NCBI RefSeq assembly: GCF_008042045.1
Contig: NZ_RDBP01000057.1
Coordinates: 1 to 34,859 of the forward strand
Direction of reading: 5' to 3'
Source of the DNA: Streptomyces sp. T39
GTDB taxonomy: Bacteria; Actinomycetota; Actinomycetes; Streptomycetales; Streptomycetaceae
Length of the DNA: 34,859 bases
Made by a program: the position numbers and the translations under genes
The notes under the pieces: model-generated
Databases searched by the model: none
The model's input: only the letters and a program-made list of their open reading frames with translations
Told to the model about the DNA's origin: nothing
Shown here: piece after piece, positions 8,005-16,253 of the stretch
How positions within the stretch are numbered: position 1 is the first letter of the stretch
How the letters are laid out: the number at the start of each line of letters is the position of its first letter

Positions 8005-9228
8005 GTGCATTCTGCTGTCTTTCTGATCGAGTTCGGCGCGATCATCCTCGGCCTCGGGCTGCTGGGACGGTTCGCCGGACGGCTGCGCTTCTCGCCCATC
8101 CCGCTGTACCTGCTCGCCGGTCTCGCGTTCGGCGAGGGCGGCCTGCTGCCGCTCGGGGCGAGCGAGGAGTTCGTGGCGATCGGCGCGGAGATCGGCGTCA
8201 TCCTGCTGCTGCTGATGCTCGGACTCGAGTACACCGCAAGCGACCTGGTCTCCAACCTGAGGACCCAGTACCCGGCCGGACTCGTCGACTTCACGCTCAA
8301 CGCCGTGCCCGGGGCGATCGCCGCGTTCCTGATGGGCTGGGGGCCGGTCGCCGCCGTCGTCCTCGCCGGTGTCACCTGGATCTCCTCGTCCGGTGTCATC
8401 GCCAAGGTCCTCGGCGACCTCGGCCGTCTCGGCAACCGCGAGACGCCCGTCATCCTCAGCGTGCTGGTCCTCGAGGACCTCGCCATGGCCGTCTACCTGC
8501 CGATCATCACGGCCCTGCTGGCCGGTGTGAGCCTCGCGGCCGGGAGCGTCACGCTCGCGATCGCGCTGGGCGTCGCCGGCCTGGTCCTCTTCGTCGCCGT
8601 CCGGTACGGCCGTGTCATCTCGCGGTTCGTCAGCAGTGACGACCCCGAGAAGCTGCTGCTCGTCGTCCTCGGCCTGACCCTGCTGGTGGCGGGCATCGCC
8701 CAGCAGCTCCAGGTGTCGGCGGCCGTCGGTGCGTTCCTCGTCGGCATCGCGCTCTCCGGCGAGGTCGCCGAGGGCGCGCACACGCTGCTCAGCCCGCTGC
8801 GGGACCTGTTCGCCGCCGTGTTCTTCGTCTTCTTCGGGCTGCACACCGATCCGTCCAGCATCCCGCCGGTGCTGCTGCCCGCCCTGGCGCTGGCGATCGT
8901 CACCGCCCTCACGAAGATCGCCACCGGGTACTGGGCGGCCGCACGCGCGGGGGTGGGCCCGAAGGGCCGCTGGCGCGCCGGCGGCACCCTGGTCGCCCGC
9001 GGAGAGTTCTCGATCGTCATCGCGGGACTCGCGGTCTCCGCGGGCATCGAGCCCATGATGGGCCCGCTGGCCACGGCGTACGTCCTCATCCTGGTCGTCG
9101 TCGGCCCGCTCACGGCCCGCTTCACGGAGCCGGTCGCGCTGCGGCTGACGGCACTGCGCGGCGACGGCGGCCCGGCGCCCGCCGGGGCACCGGAGCGGGT
9201 CGAGGCCACGGTCGACGCCCGCGACTGA
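8005..9228 (+). CDS. Cation:proton antiporter, CPA2 family (KhtU-like)
   Basis: A 407-residue integral membrane antiporter of the Na+/H+ exchanger (CPA2) superfamily, about 12 membrane segments. It begins with GTG at 8005 behind a GGGAG site. Typical features are the early GRFAGRLRFSPIPLYLLAGLA stretch (split by context here), the unwound-helix motif GVTWISSSGVIAKVL, the conserved LVLEDLAMAVYL with its Glu-Asp pair, and SAAVGAFLVGIALSG. It lacks the long C-terminal TrkA domain of KefB/KefC; that role is carried by the separate subunit encoded just upstream. Probable job: K+ or Na+ efflux in exchange for protons, for pH, osmotic or electrophile-stress control. Cation specificity cannot be read. 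Confidence 0.93.
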   Translation: MHSAVFLIEFGAIILGLGLLGRFAGRLRFSPIPLYLLAGLAFGEGGLLPLGASEEFVAIGAEIGVILLLLMLGLEYTASDLVSNLRTQYPAGLVDFTLNAVPGAIAAFLMGWGPVAAVVLAGVTWISSSGVIAKVLGDLGRLGNRETPVILSVLVLEDLAMAVYLPIITALLAGVSLAAGSVTLAIALGVAGLVLFVAVRYGRVISRFVSSDDPEKLLLVVLGLTLLVAGIAQQLQVSAAVGAFLVGIALSGEVAEGAHTLLSPLRDLFAAVFFVFFGLHTDPSSIPPVLLPALALAIVTALTKIATGYWAAARAGVGPKGRWRAGGTLVARGEFSIVIAGLAVSAGIEPMMGPLATAYVLILVVVGPLTARFTEPVALRLTALRGDGGPAPAGAPERVEATVDARD

Positions 9229-9246
9229 TCCCCGCACCGCCTCCCG

Positions 9247-9265
9247 CCCCGCCCCCGTGGCGGGG
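9247..9265 (+). terminator. Possible weak hairpin after the antiporter gene
   Basis: Seven-bp stem CCCCGCC/GGCGGGG (9247-9253 with 9259-9265), 18 bases after the antiporter stop and before the convergent small gene. Much weaker than the other hairpins in this window. Confidence 0.4.
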
Positions 9266-9292
9266 GGCACCGCGGGCCGAGGCCGCCCGCGC

Positions 9293-9505
9293 TCACCGGC
9301 GGATCCGGCGGCGGGTCGTCGGCGGCACCGACAGGCTCACGCTCCCGGCCAGCACCAGGCCCGCGGCGAGGAGCAGGCCGTTCGGCAGCACCATGCCGGC
9401 CACGGCCCCGACGATGCCGCAGGCCAGTACGGCCCACGCGACCACGTCACGACGGCGCAGGCCGCTGCTGCGTACGGTGATGTGCCCGACGCCACTGCTG
9501 CGCAT
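9293..9505 (-). CDS. Small hypothetical membrane protein, 70 aa
   Basis: The ATG at 9505 is preceded by GGAGGGAG, a strong ribosome site, which is the main reason for accepting such a short frame. The protein has a basic N-terminus (to about residue 20), two predicted membrane helices (about 21-41, AWAVLACGIVGAVAGMV, and 43-60, GLLLAAGLVLAGSVSL) and a very basic tail (TTRRRIRR). I do not recognise a family. It is convergent with the antiporter gene and stands alone on its strand. A GGGTAC box lies upstream on its strand (9586-9591) but without a matching -35 element. Confidence 0.7.
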   Translation of the reverse strand: MRSSGVGHITVRSSGLRRRDVVAWAVLACGIVGAVAGMVLPNGLLLAAGLVLAGSVSLSVPPTTRRRIRR

Positions 9506-9644
9506 GGCTTCTCCCTCCGGCGGAACGGGTGACCGGGTCCCCCATCCACCATCGCCCCTCGCGCGCCGGGGCGGTATCGGGGACGGTACCCATTTCGCGA
9601 GCGCCGCCGGCCGGCCCGGGACACCTCACGGGTCACGTCACGGG

Positions 9645-10550
9645 TCACAGCGGCCCCCACAGACGGGCCCGGGTGCGCAGGTGGCCGTGGACCAGCGCGA
9701 GCGGCGGATGGGCCAGCGCGCCCCCCCGCACCGCGAGGTACAGCGTGTTCAGCGGCGGCGCGGCCGGTTCGTGCAGCAGTTCCACCGAACCCGCCGTGAG
9801 TGCCTGCTCGGCCAGGTAGCGGGGGAGCGCGCTCACCCCCGCCCCCGCGACCACCGCGGCGAGCACGCCCCGCAGATCGGGGACGGTCACGGCGATGCCG
9901 TTGGGCGGCCTGCTGCCGAATTCGCTCAGCCAGTACCGCCGCACGATCGGCAGGTCGTCCGCGTAGACGACGAGCGGCAGATGCGCCAGGGCCCCCACCG
10001 GGTCGTCCGCCAGCCGCACCGGATCGACGCTCCGGGCCAGCGCCGGCGGCCCCACCAGTACGAACTCCTCGTCGATCAACGGGGTCGCCGCCAGGTCCTG
10101 CCGCACCGGCCGCACCGCGGAGACGACCAGGTCCGTGTCACCGGCCGCGAGCCCCTCCAGCAGGGGGGCGGCGAGCCCCAGCGTCACCTGCAGGCGCAGC
10201 CCCCGGGCCGTCAGCGGGGCGAGCGTGGGCAGCACCCGCAGGGTCATCAGCTCGCCGGGGCCCGCCACCCGCACCGTCCCGACGTGCGCGGCGAGACCGC
10301 TCGACGGGCGCATCGCGGCACGCAGCTCGTCGATACGGGTCCCGATGCGCGCCGCCAGATCGGCCGCCCGGGCGGTCGGCGCCGCGCCCCGCCGGGAGCG
10401 CACGAAGAGGGTCTCGCCGAGTTCCTCCTCCAGCCGGGCGAGCTGCCCGCTGACCGCCGGCTGCGTCAGACCCAGCCGCTCCGCGGCCGCCGACAGCGAG
10501 CCGCAGCGGTAGATCTCCAGGAAGGTGGACAGCAGGTCGAGCCCGGGCAC
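9645..10550 (-). CDS. LysR family transcriptional regulator, divergent from a DJ-1/PfpI gene
   Basis: A 301-residue LysR regulator. The frame is open much further upstream, but the conserved N-terminus (LDLLSTFLEIYRCGSLSAAA, QPAVSGQLARLEEELGETLF) fixes the start at GTG 10550, with a weak GGGGTG ribosome site. Residues 1-60 are the winged helix-turn-helix and about 90-295 the effector-binding domain. It is divergent from the DJ-1/PfpI gene at 10689 across a 138-base gap, the usual LysR arrangement for regulating a neighbour. The gap contains a relatively AT-rich patch (10563-10592) that would suit a LysR site. The effector is unknown. Confidence 0.9.
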   Translation of the reverse strand: MPGLDLLSTFLEIYRCGSLSAAAERLGLTQPAVSGQLARLEEELGETLFVRSRRGAAPTARAADLAARIGTRIDELRAAMRPSSGLAAHVGTVRVAGPGELMTLRVLPTLAPLTARGLRLQVTLGLAAPLLEGLAAGDTDLVVSAVRPVRQDLAATPLIDEEFVLVGPPALARSVDPVRLADDPVGALAHLPLVVYADDLPIVRRYWLSEFGSRPPNGIAVTVPDLRGVLAAVVAGAGVSALPRYLAEQALTAGSVELLHEPAAPPLNTLYLAVRGGALAHPPLALVHGHLRTRARLWGPL

Positions 10551-10688
10551 GCAACACCCCGTCCATAAGAAGGCTGATGACCTCCATGATGCCCGCGGGG
10601 CCCACCGGGTGAAAGCTGGGTGCTGCCCGCCCGGGGCGCCTCGCTCCCCGGGATCCGGGCCCCGTTCCGACCCACGCGAAGGACCCCC

Positions 10689-11393
10689 ATGTCGAAGATC
10701 CTCATGATCGTCTCCGCTGCCGGCACCCTGAAGCTGGCGGACGGCTCCGACCACCCCACGGGCTTCTGGGCCGAGGAGGTCGCCGCGTCGCACGAGGTGC
10801 TGCGCGCGGCCGGTCACGAGGTGGCGGTCGCCACTCCGGGCGGGACGCGTCCCGTGCCGGACCCCATCAGCCTGGACGGCCGCGGCGGCGTCGACGAGGA
10901 CGGCGCCCGCCGCTTCCGCGCGTACCTCGACGGCATCGACGCCGACCTCGCCGCCCCGCTCGACCTCGGCGCGGTCTCCGCCGACGACTACGACGCGCTG
11001 TACGTGCCGGGCGGGCACGCCCCGATGACCGACCTGGCCGTAAGCCCCGCGCTCGGCCGGCTGCTGATCGCGGCGGACCGCCGGGGCGCGGTGGTGGCCG
11101 CCCTCTGCCACGGCGTGGCGGCGCTGGTGAGCGCGGTCGCCGACGACGGCTCGTTCGCCTTCGCCGGGCGCGAGGTCACCGCCTTCAGCGACGAGGAGGA
11201 GGCGCAGGGCGGTCTGGGCGACCGCTCGCCCTGGCTCGTCGAGTCACGGCTGCGCGAACTGGGCGCCGTGGTGACGACCGGCCCCGCCTGGTCGAGCACC
11301 GTCGTCGAGGACGGCAACCTGATCACCGGCCAGAACCCGCAGTCCAGCGCCGACACGGCCCGCCGCGTGGTGGGCGCCCTCGCCGCCCGCTGA
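10689..11393 (+). CDS. DJ-1/PfpI family protein (class I glutamine amidotransferase fold, Hsp31-like)
   Basis: A 234-residue cytosolic protein of the DJ-1/PfpI superfamily. The nucleophile elbow is AALCHGVAAL, with Cys140 and adjacent His141. TGFWAEE (24-30) supplies the acidic residue of Hsp31-type members, and DALYVPGGHAPM (102-113) is the conserved strand-turn. Members of this branch act as glyoxalase III, chaperone or deglycase, handling methylglyoxal-type carbonyls; which activity applies is not readable. The ATG at 10689 has GAAGGA upstream. It is divergent from a LysR gene that probably regulates it and is followed by a VOC gene on the opposite strand. Confidence 0.9.
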   Translation: MSKILMIVSAAGTLKLADGSDHPTGFWAEEVAASHEVLRAAGHEVAVATPGGTRPVPDPISLDGRGGVDEDGARRFRAYLDGIDADLAAPLDLGAVSADDYDALYVPGGHAPMTDLAVSPALGRLLIAADRRGAVVAALCHGVAALVSAVADDGSFAFAGREVTAFSDEEEAQGGLGDRSPWLVESRLRELGAVVTTGPAWSSTVVEDGNLITGQNPQSSADTARRVVGALAAR

Positions 11394-11394
11394 G

Positions 11395-11427
11395 CGGCCC
11401 GGGCCGGCCCGGCGGCGGCCCGGGCCG
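11395..11427. terminator. Bidirectional hairpin between convergent genes
   Basis: Twelve-base arms CGGCCCGGGCCG at 11395-11406 and 11416-11427 with a nine-base loop. Each arm is itself palindromic. It fills the 41-base gap between the DJ-1/PfpI and VOC genes. Confidence 0.7.
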
Positions 11428-11434
11428 TGGCGGC

Positions 11435-11818
11435 TCAGCGCCGCCCCGACGGCTCCAGCGAGAACGAGTGCCCCGCCGGGTCGGCGAAGAGCCGGGCCCC
11501 GCGGGGGCCCGGGCCGCCGCTGTCCACGGGCATCGCCCCGAGGCTCACGGCCTCGCGCTCCGCCGCGTCCATGTCACTCTCGGCCACGAAGATGCACAGA
11601 TGGGACTGGAGCGAGTCCTCCGGCCGCGGCCAGCTCGGCGGCGCGTGGCCGTGGTCGCGGCGCACCGCGAGGCGGACACCGTCCGCGGTGTGGACCTCCA
11701 CCAGATCGGGGTCGGCCCCGGGGCGGGCTTCGCCGTCGAGCAACCCGGCGTAGAACTCGGCCAGTTCGAGCGGCTCGGCGGCGTCGAGGACGAGAACGGG
11801 GAGCTTGGGTGTCGTCAT
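11435..11818 (-). CDS. VOC family (glyoxalase/bleomycin-resistance fold) protein
   Basis: A 127-residue single-repeat VOC protein, likely a homodimer. The pattern is standard: an opening strand LPVLVLDAAEPLELAEFYAGLL, a central HLCIFVAESDMDAAEREAVSLGA, and a closing LFADPAGHSFSLEP, in which the final Glu is a common metal ligand. The ATG at 11818 gives the expected strand at residues 6-12. The fold serves glyoxalases, dioxygenases and drug-binding proteins, so the substrate is open. It is convergent with the DJ-1/PfpI gene and divergent from the two-domain VOC gene at 12026. Confidence 0.85.
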   Translation of the reverse strand: MTTPKLPVLVLDAAEPLELAEFYAGLLDGEARPGADPDLVEVHTADGVRLAVRRDHGHAPPSWPRPEDSLQSHLCIFVAESDMDAAEREAVSLGAMPVDSGGPGPRGARLFADPAGHSFSLEPSGRR

Positions 11819-11873
11819 GGGATCCGCCTACCCCCGCCATCACCGCCCATACGGCGTCCGGCGCCGCGACCTG

Positions 11874-11898
11874 GGTTGACCGGCCCCGTACCGGGTAC
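11874..11898 (+). promoter_or_regulatory. Candidate SigB-type promoter for the VOC gene at 12026
   Basis: GGTT (11874-11877), 15-base spacer, GGGTAC (11893-11898). This fits the published Streptomyces SigB pattern GNNT-N14-16-GGGTAC/T. It would give a leader of roughly 120 bases. Confidence 0.5.
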
Positions 11899-12025
11899 CC
11901 GGGGCAGCGGACGGGGCTCCGGCGGAACCGGGCGCCCCGCCGCCGAAACGGTGACCTGAGCGAGCCGCAGGGTCACCTAACGTGACGAGCGGCTAGCCTG
12001 TTCGCGGCCGTACGGAGGAGTCCGC

Positions 12026-12946
12026 ATGCTGATGTACGGCGTCCCGCAGCCCGGCGAGCGGCGCCGCGCAGTGATCCCCCGAGTCCCCGAAAGCCGGACA
12101 CTGGTGATGAACGACAAGACGACCCGGTCGATGACGGCCGCCCCCAGTGCCTCCATGCACGGCGCACCGTGCTGGGTGAGCCTCATGGCGCGCGACCTCG
12201 GGGCCGCACAGGACTTCTACGGCGCCGTGCTCGGGTGGGAGTTCCGCAAGGGCCGCCTCGGCGAGGACTTCAGCGTCGCCCTGGCCGACGGCGTGCCCGT
12301 CGCCGGCATCGGCGCCCTCGCGCCGCGGCTGACCGTCGCCGTGGCCTGGACGCCGTACTTCGCCGTCGAGGACGCCGACCGGACGGCCGGGCGCATCCGG
12401 GAGCGCAGTGGCACCGTCGCCGTCGGCCCCATCTCGCTCTCCACCGGCCGCGGCCTGCTCGCCGCCGACCGGGACGGCGCCGTCTTCGGGGTCTGGGAGG
12501 GCGAGCTGGTACGCGACTGGCCCGCCTGGCGCGACAGCGCCCCCGCCTGGATCCGGCTGCTCGCCAGGGACGCCTTCGAGTCCGCGATCTTCTACGGCGA
12601 GATCCTGGACTGGGCCGTGGACCGCGCCGGCTGCTGCGAGGTGACCTACGTGGAGGACGCGGTCCAGCTGCACCGCGACGGCCGGGTGCTCGCCCGTCTC
12701 ACCTCGGGCGCCGACCCCACCTCGGACAACCCCCTCCTCCACCCGCGCTGGCACGTCCACTTCGCCGTCGAGGACGTCGAGGAGACCGCCCGCACCGCAC
12801 GCCGGCTCGGCGCCACCCTGCTCGGCGAGCGCTCCACGCCGCGCGGCCGCGAGGCGAGCCTGCGCGACCCCGACGGCGCCATCTTCACCGTGAGCTCCGG
12901 CAACGACACCCTGCCGGGCTCGTCCCCCCACTCCGCCAGCCCCTGA
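12026..12946 (+). CDS. Two-domain VOC family protein
   Basis: A 306-residue protein with two tandem VOC repeats. The first (about 47-150) runs from CWVSLMARDLGAAQDFYGAVLGW to DRDGAVFGVWE; the second (about 170-292) from AWIRLLARDAFESAIFYGEILDW to LRDPDGAIFTV. The ATG at 12026 has GGAGGAG five bases upstream; ATGs at 12032 and 12107 are alternatives, and the first 35 residues look poorly structured. Such duplicated VOC proteins are frequent in Streptomyces and mostly of unknown substrate; some are glyoxalase-like. A candidate SigB-type promoter stands upstream, tying it to the sigma factors at 16-19 kb. Family certain, function not. Confidence 0.87.
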   Translation: MLMYGVPQPGERRRAVIPRVPESRTLVMNDKTTRSMTAAPSASMHGAPCWVSLMARDLGAAQDFYGAVLGWEFRKGRLGEDFSVALADGVPVAGIGALAPRLTVAVAWTPYFAVEDADRTAGRIRERSGTVAVGPISLSTGRGLLAADRDGAVFGVWEGELVRDWPAWRDSAPAWIRLLARDAFESAIFYGEILDWAVDRAGCCEVTYVEDAVQLHRDGRVLARLTSGADPTSDNPLLHPRWHVHFAVEDVEETARTARRLGATLLGERSTPRGREASLRDPDGAIFTVSSGNDTLPGSSPHSASP

Positions 12947-13108
12947 CCGGAGTTCACCCGTCCGGCACCTCTCCGGGGACGTGCCCCGGTGTGGTGACGG
13001 ACGGTGACAGCCTGCGTGGCGGACGACGCCGCCACGGATCACAATGAGGCACCGGACGGACATCGTTCCGCCGTGTGCCGGGGGTTCGCAGAAACCGGGA
13101 GACACACG

Positions 13109-13363
13109 ATGCTGATGCCCGACACGAGCGTCGTCGCCAGGCTGATTGCCCGCTACCGGGCCCAGGAGCACCGCCTGCTCGACGCTCCTCACGACGAACG
13201 AGCGCGGCGGAGGTTCGAGGACACCGCCTACACGCTCTGTGTGCTGATGTGCGAGCGCACGGCCCGGGAGGCCGTGCTCGCCGCCGAACGCTACGTGCAC
13301 CGCCATATCCGGTCCGCCCCGCAGCCCGTGGCGGCCAGACGCGCGGCGTCCGGCGGCTGCTGA
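13109..13363 (+). CDS. DUF5133 family small protein
   Basis: An 84-residue soluble, mostly helical protein. The opening MLMPDTSVVARLIARYRAQEHRL and the central FEDTAYTLCVLMCERTAREAVLAA match my memory of the DUF5133 family, which is common in Streptomyces near stress and sigma-factor genes and has no known function. The ATG at 13109 has GGGAG at good distance; a longer in-frame start at 13004 has no ribosome site. Two cysteines stand close together (VLMCER and YTLCVL). A very strong hairpin starts immediately after the stop, so it is probably its own transcription unit. Confidence 0.72.
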   Translation: MLMPDTSVVARLIARYRAQEHRLLDAPHDERARRRFEDTAYTLCVLMCERTAREAVLAAERYVHRHIRSAPQPVAARRAASGGC

Positions 13364-13404
13364 CCGGCGGCCCGGGGCGGCATCCCGCCGCCCCGGGCCG
13401 CCGG
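13364..13404 (+). terminator. 18-bp perfect hairpin directly after the DUF5133 stop codon
   Basis: Arms 13364-13381 and 13387-13404 pair perfectly over 18 bp with loop ATCCC, starting at the first base after the TGA. It lies 46 bases before the exporter start, so it would insulate that operon. Confidence 0.8.
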
Positions 13405-13450
13405 CCGTGCCGCGAACGGACCGGCCTGTCCGCCACGAGGAAGGAGGAAG

Positions 13451-14719
13451 GTGCCCGACGCCCGCACCGCGCTCCGCACACGGGTCCGCGCGCTCCTGGC
13501 CAAGCGCAGGGACCCGGTCGTCGCCCAGACGCTCCGCTCCACCGCCGCCGCGACGATCGCCTATGTCGTCGCGCTCCAGCTGAGCAGCGAGCCCGCTCCG
13601 CTCACCGCGCCGCTGACCGCACTGCTCGTCGTGCAGGTGACCCTCTACTCGACGCTCACCACGGGCGTCCGCCGGGTGAACTCGGTCGTGGTCGGCGTGC
13701 TCATCGCCATCGGTTTCAGCGTCCTCGTCGGACTGAGCTGGTGGAGTCTCGGACTCATCATCCTGGCCTCGCTCGTGGTCGGACGGTTCGTGCGCGTCGA
13801 CGAGTTCGTGCCCGAGGTGGCCATCAGCGCCATGCTGGTCCTCGGCGTCACCCAGGTCGCCGACACGGCCTGGGACCGCGTGCTGGAGACGCTGATCGGC
13901 GCCGTCGTCGGCCTGCTTTTCAACGTCCTGTTCGTGCCACCCGTCTGGGTGGACACCGCCGGCGACTCCATCGAGGACCTCGCCCGCCGGATGCGCCGGC
14001 TGCTGCTCGGCATCGGTGAGGAACTGACCCGCGAGACACCCGTCGAGCGCGCCGCCGCACGGCTCCACGAGGCCCGCCGGCTCGACAACGACGTCGCCGA
14101 CGTCGACGCCGCGCTGCGGCAGGCCGAGGACAGCCTCCGGCTCAACCCGAGGGTCAAGGAGGGCCTGCTGCACCGCATCGTGCTGCGCACCGGCCTCGAC
14201 ACCCTGGAGATCTGCGCGGTCGTCCTGCGGGTGATCGCCCGCACCATCACCGACCTCGCCAAGGAACGCAGGGACGAGGAGCTGTTCCCGCACGAGGTCG
14301 GGGTCGCCCTCCAGGAACTGCTCGGCCACGTCGCGGACACCCTGGTCAGCTTCGCGGTGCTCGTCACGACCCGGACGAGCGAGAGCGCCGACGCGGCCGA
14401 GGAACGGCTCACCGGCGAACTCGCCGCGGCCCGCGCGAGCCGCGACACCGCGGCCGATCTGCTGCTGGAGGGGGTGCAGCGGCTGCCGCGGCAGTGGCAG
14501 CTGCACGGCGCGCTGCTCACCGAGATCGACCGGATCCTCGACGAACTGGACCTCGACCACCGCTCCCACCGCCTGATGGAGGAACTCGACCGGCACACCC
14601 GGGAACAGCGCGAACGGCGGCCGCGCGTGTTCGCGATCGGGGAGCGGGCACGCGGCAGGAGGAACCCATCTGACAGGGACGTGTCAGCGCGTCCCCGGAC
14701 CGACAGGAGTCACCGATGA
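13451..14719 (+). CDS. Aromatic acid exporter (ArAE/FUSC-like) family membrane protein
   Basis: A 422-residue inner-membrane protein. The GTG at 13451 is preceded by AAGGAGGAAG. The N-terminal half (about 22-165) holds five or six hydrophobic helices, with the family-like STAAATIAYVVALQL, the PLTALLVVQVTLYSTL strip and a later LIGAVVGLLFNVLFVPP. The C-terminal half is a long charged helical region (about 170-395), probably cytoplasmic. This matches half-size members of the aromatic acid exporter/fusaric acid resistance superfamily. Its stop overlaps the ATG of the MFS gene by four bases, so the two transporters are made together. The substrate is unknown. Confidence 0.85.
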   Translation: MPDARTALRTRVRALLAKRRDPVVAQTLRSTAAATIAYVVALQLSSEPAPLTAPLTALLVVQVTLYSTLTTGVRRVNSVVVGVLIAIGFSVLVGLSWWSLGLIILASLVVGRFVRVDEFVPEVAISAMLVLGVTQVADTAWDRVLETLIGAVVGLLFNVLFVPPVWVDTAGDSIEDLARRMRRLLLGIGEELTRETPVERAAARLHEARRLDNDVADVDAALRQAEDSLRLNPRVKEGLLHRIVLRTGLDTLEICAVVLRVIARTITDLAKERRDEELFPHEVGVALQELLGHVADTLVSFAVLVTTRTSESADAAEERLTGELAAARASRDTAADLLLEGVQRLPRQWQLHGALLTEIDRILDELDLDHRSHRLMEELDRHTREQRERRPRVFAIGERARGRRNPSDRDVSARPRTDRSHR

Positions 14720-16209
14720 GTCGCGCCCCCGACGCGTCGCTGGGCACCGTCACCACCAAGGTGCCCGCACGGCTGGACCGGCTGCCGTGGTCACGCTGGC
14801 ACTGGATGATCGTGGTGGGCCTCGGCACGGTCTGGATCCTCGACGGCCTCGAAGTGACCATCGTCGGCAACATCGCCAGCCGGCTGTCCGAGCCGGACAG
14901 CGGACTGCCGATCAGCGACGCGCAGGTCACGGGCACGGCCGCGGCGCTGTACGTGGCCGGCGCCTGCTCGGGGGCCCTGTTCTTCGGCTGGCTCACCGAC
15001 CGCTTCGGCCGCAAGAAGCTGTTCCTCATCACCCTCGCCGTCTATCTCGCGGCGACGGCGCTGACGGCGATCTCCTTCTCCGTGTGGTGGTTCTTCCTCT
15101 TCCGCTTCCTCACCGGGTTCGGCATCGGCGGCGAGTACGCGGCCATCAACTCGGCGATCGACGAGCTGATCCCCAGCAAGTACCGCGGCCGCGTCGACCT
15201 CATCATCAACGGCAGCTACTGGCTGGGCGCGGTCGGCGGCGCGCTGCTGTCCGTGGTCGCGCTGAACACCGACATCTTCCCCGCGGACATCGGCTGGCGG
15301 CTCACGTTCGCCCTCGGCGTCGTCCTCGGCCTCGTCATCCTGCTCGTGCGCCGCCATGTGCCGGAGAGCCCGCGGTGGATGTTCATCCACGGCCGCTCCG
15401 AGGGCGCGGAGGAGCTGGTGGCAGGCGTGGAGCGGGAGATCGAGGCGGAGAAGGGCCGCCCGCTGCCCGAACCGGCGCAGGCGATCACCATCGAGCAGCG
15501 CCGCAGCATCGGCTTCGTCGAGATCGCCCGTACGCTGTTCCACCGGTACCCCAAACGGGCCGTGCTCGGCTTCTCGCTCTTCATCGGGCAGGCGTTCCTG
15601 TACAACGCCATCACCTTCGGCTTCGGGTCGATCCTGGTGAAGTTCTTCGACGTGCCCAGCGGGAACACCGGCTACTTCTTCGCCGTGATCGCCTTCGGCA
15701 ACTTCCTCGGACCGCTGCTGCTCGGCCGGCTCTTCGACACCTGGGGCCGCCGGCCGATGATCGCCGGCACCTACATCCTGTCCGGGCTGCTCCTCTTCGT
15801 CACCGCCTGGCTCTTCAACGAGGGCCACCTGAACGCCACCACGATGACCGCCTGCTGGTGCGTGGTGCTCTTCTTCGCTTCGGCGGGGGCGAGTTCGGCG
15901 TACCTGACGGTCAGCGAGATCTTCCCCATGGAGACGCGTGCCATGGCCATCGCGTTCTTCTACGCGATCGGCACCGCGGCCGGCGGCATCTCCGGCCCGC
16001 TGCTCTTCGCCGGCCTCACCGAGAGCGGAGTCGTCGGCGACGCCGCGCTCGCCTTCTGCATCGGCGCCGCCCTCATGGTGCTCGCCGGGCTGGTGGCCGT
16101 GTTCTTCGCGGTGGCCGCGGAGCGGAAGTCCCTGGAGGACATCGCGACACCGCTGTCCGCCACCACGGCGCGGGAGGGCTCCGCGGCGTCCGGCGGTCCG
16201 GACGCCTGA
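14716..16209 (+). CDS. MFS transporter, sugar/metabolite porter type
   Basis: A 497-residue 12-helix major facilitator. Signature motifs are GWLTDRFGRKKLF between helices 2 and 3, RFLTGFGIGGEYAA in helix 4, PESPRWMFIHGR at the end of helix 6 and LLGRLFDTWGRRP between helices 8 and 9. PESPRW and the cytoplasmic loop of about 60 residues place it in the sugar porter/metabolite:H+ symporter group. The Asp in the first helix (WILDGLEVTIVG) is characteristic of proton-coupled members. It is coupled to the exporter upstream by an ATGA overlap. It ends at a hairpin that lies partly inside the convergent sigma-factor gene. Substrate not predictable. Confidence 0.93.
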   Translation: MSRAPDASLGTVTTKVPARLDRLPWSRWHWMIVVGLGTVWILDGLEVTIVGNIASRLSEPDSGLPISDAQVTGTAAALYVAGACSGALFFGWLTDRFGRKKLFLITLAVYLAATALTAISFSVWWFFLFRFLTGFGIGGEYAAINSAIDELIPSKYRGRVDLIINGSYWLGAVGGALLSVVALNTDIFPADIGWRLTFALGVVLGLVILLVRRHVPESPRWMFIHGRSEGAEELVAGVEREIEAEKGRPLPEPAQAITIEQRRSIGFVEIARTLFHRYPKRAVLGFSLFIGQAFLYNAITFGFGSILVKFFDVPSGNTGYFFAVIAFGNFLGPLLLGRLFDTWGRRPMIAGTYILSGLLLFVTAWLFNEGHLNATTMTACWCVVLFFASAGASSAYLTVSEIFPMETRAMAIAFFYAIGTAAGGISGPLLFAGLTESGVVGDAALAFCIGAALMVLAGLVAVFFAVAAERKSLEDIATPLSATTAREGSAASGGPDA

Positions 16210-16215
16210 CCCGCG

Positions 16216-16253
16216 GTGATGCGGGACGCCGCTCAGGCGGCGTCCCGCATCAC
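16216..16253. terminator. 17-bp hairpin shared by MFS and sigma-factor genes; sigma stop codon in the loop
   Basis: Perfect 17-bp stem (16216-16232 with 16237-16253) and loop TCAG. The first three loop bases are the complement of the sigma gene's TGA stop, so the right arm is made of that gene's last codons. It lies seven bases after the MFS stop. Confidence 0.82.

Noticed and set aside
9586..9591. GGGTAC on the minus strand upstream of the small membrane protein gene
   Set aside because: No -35 element at the required distance.
10551..11111. Upstream extension of the LysR frame
   Set aside because: It overlaps the divergent DJ-1/PfpI gene, and LysR homology begins at 10550.
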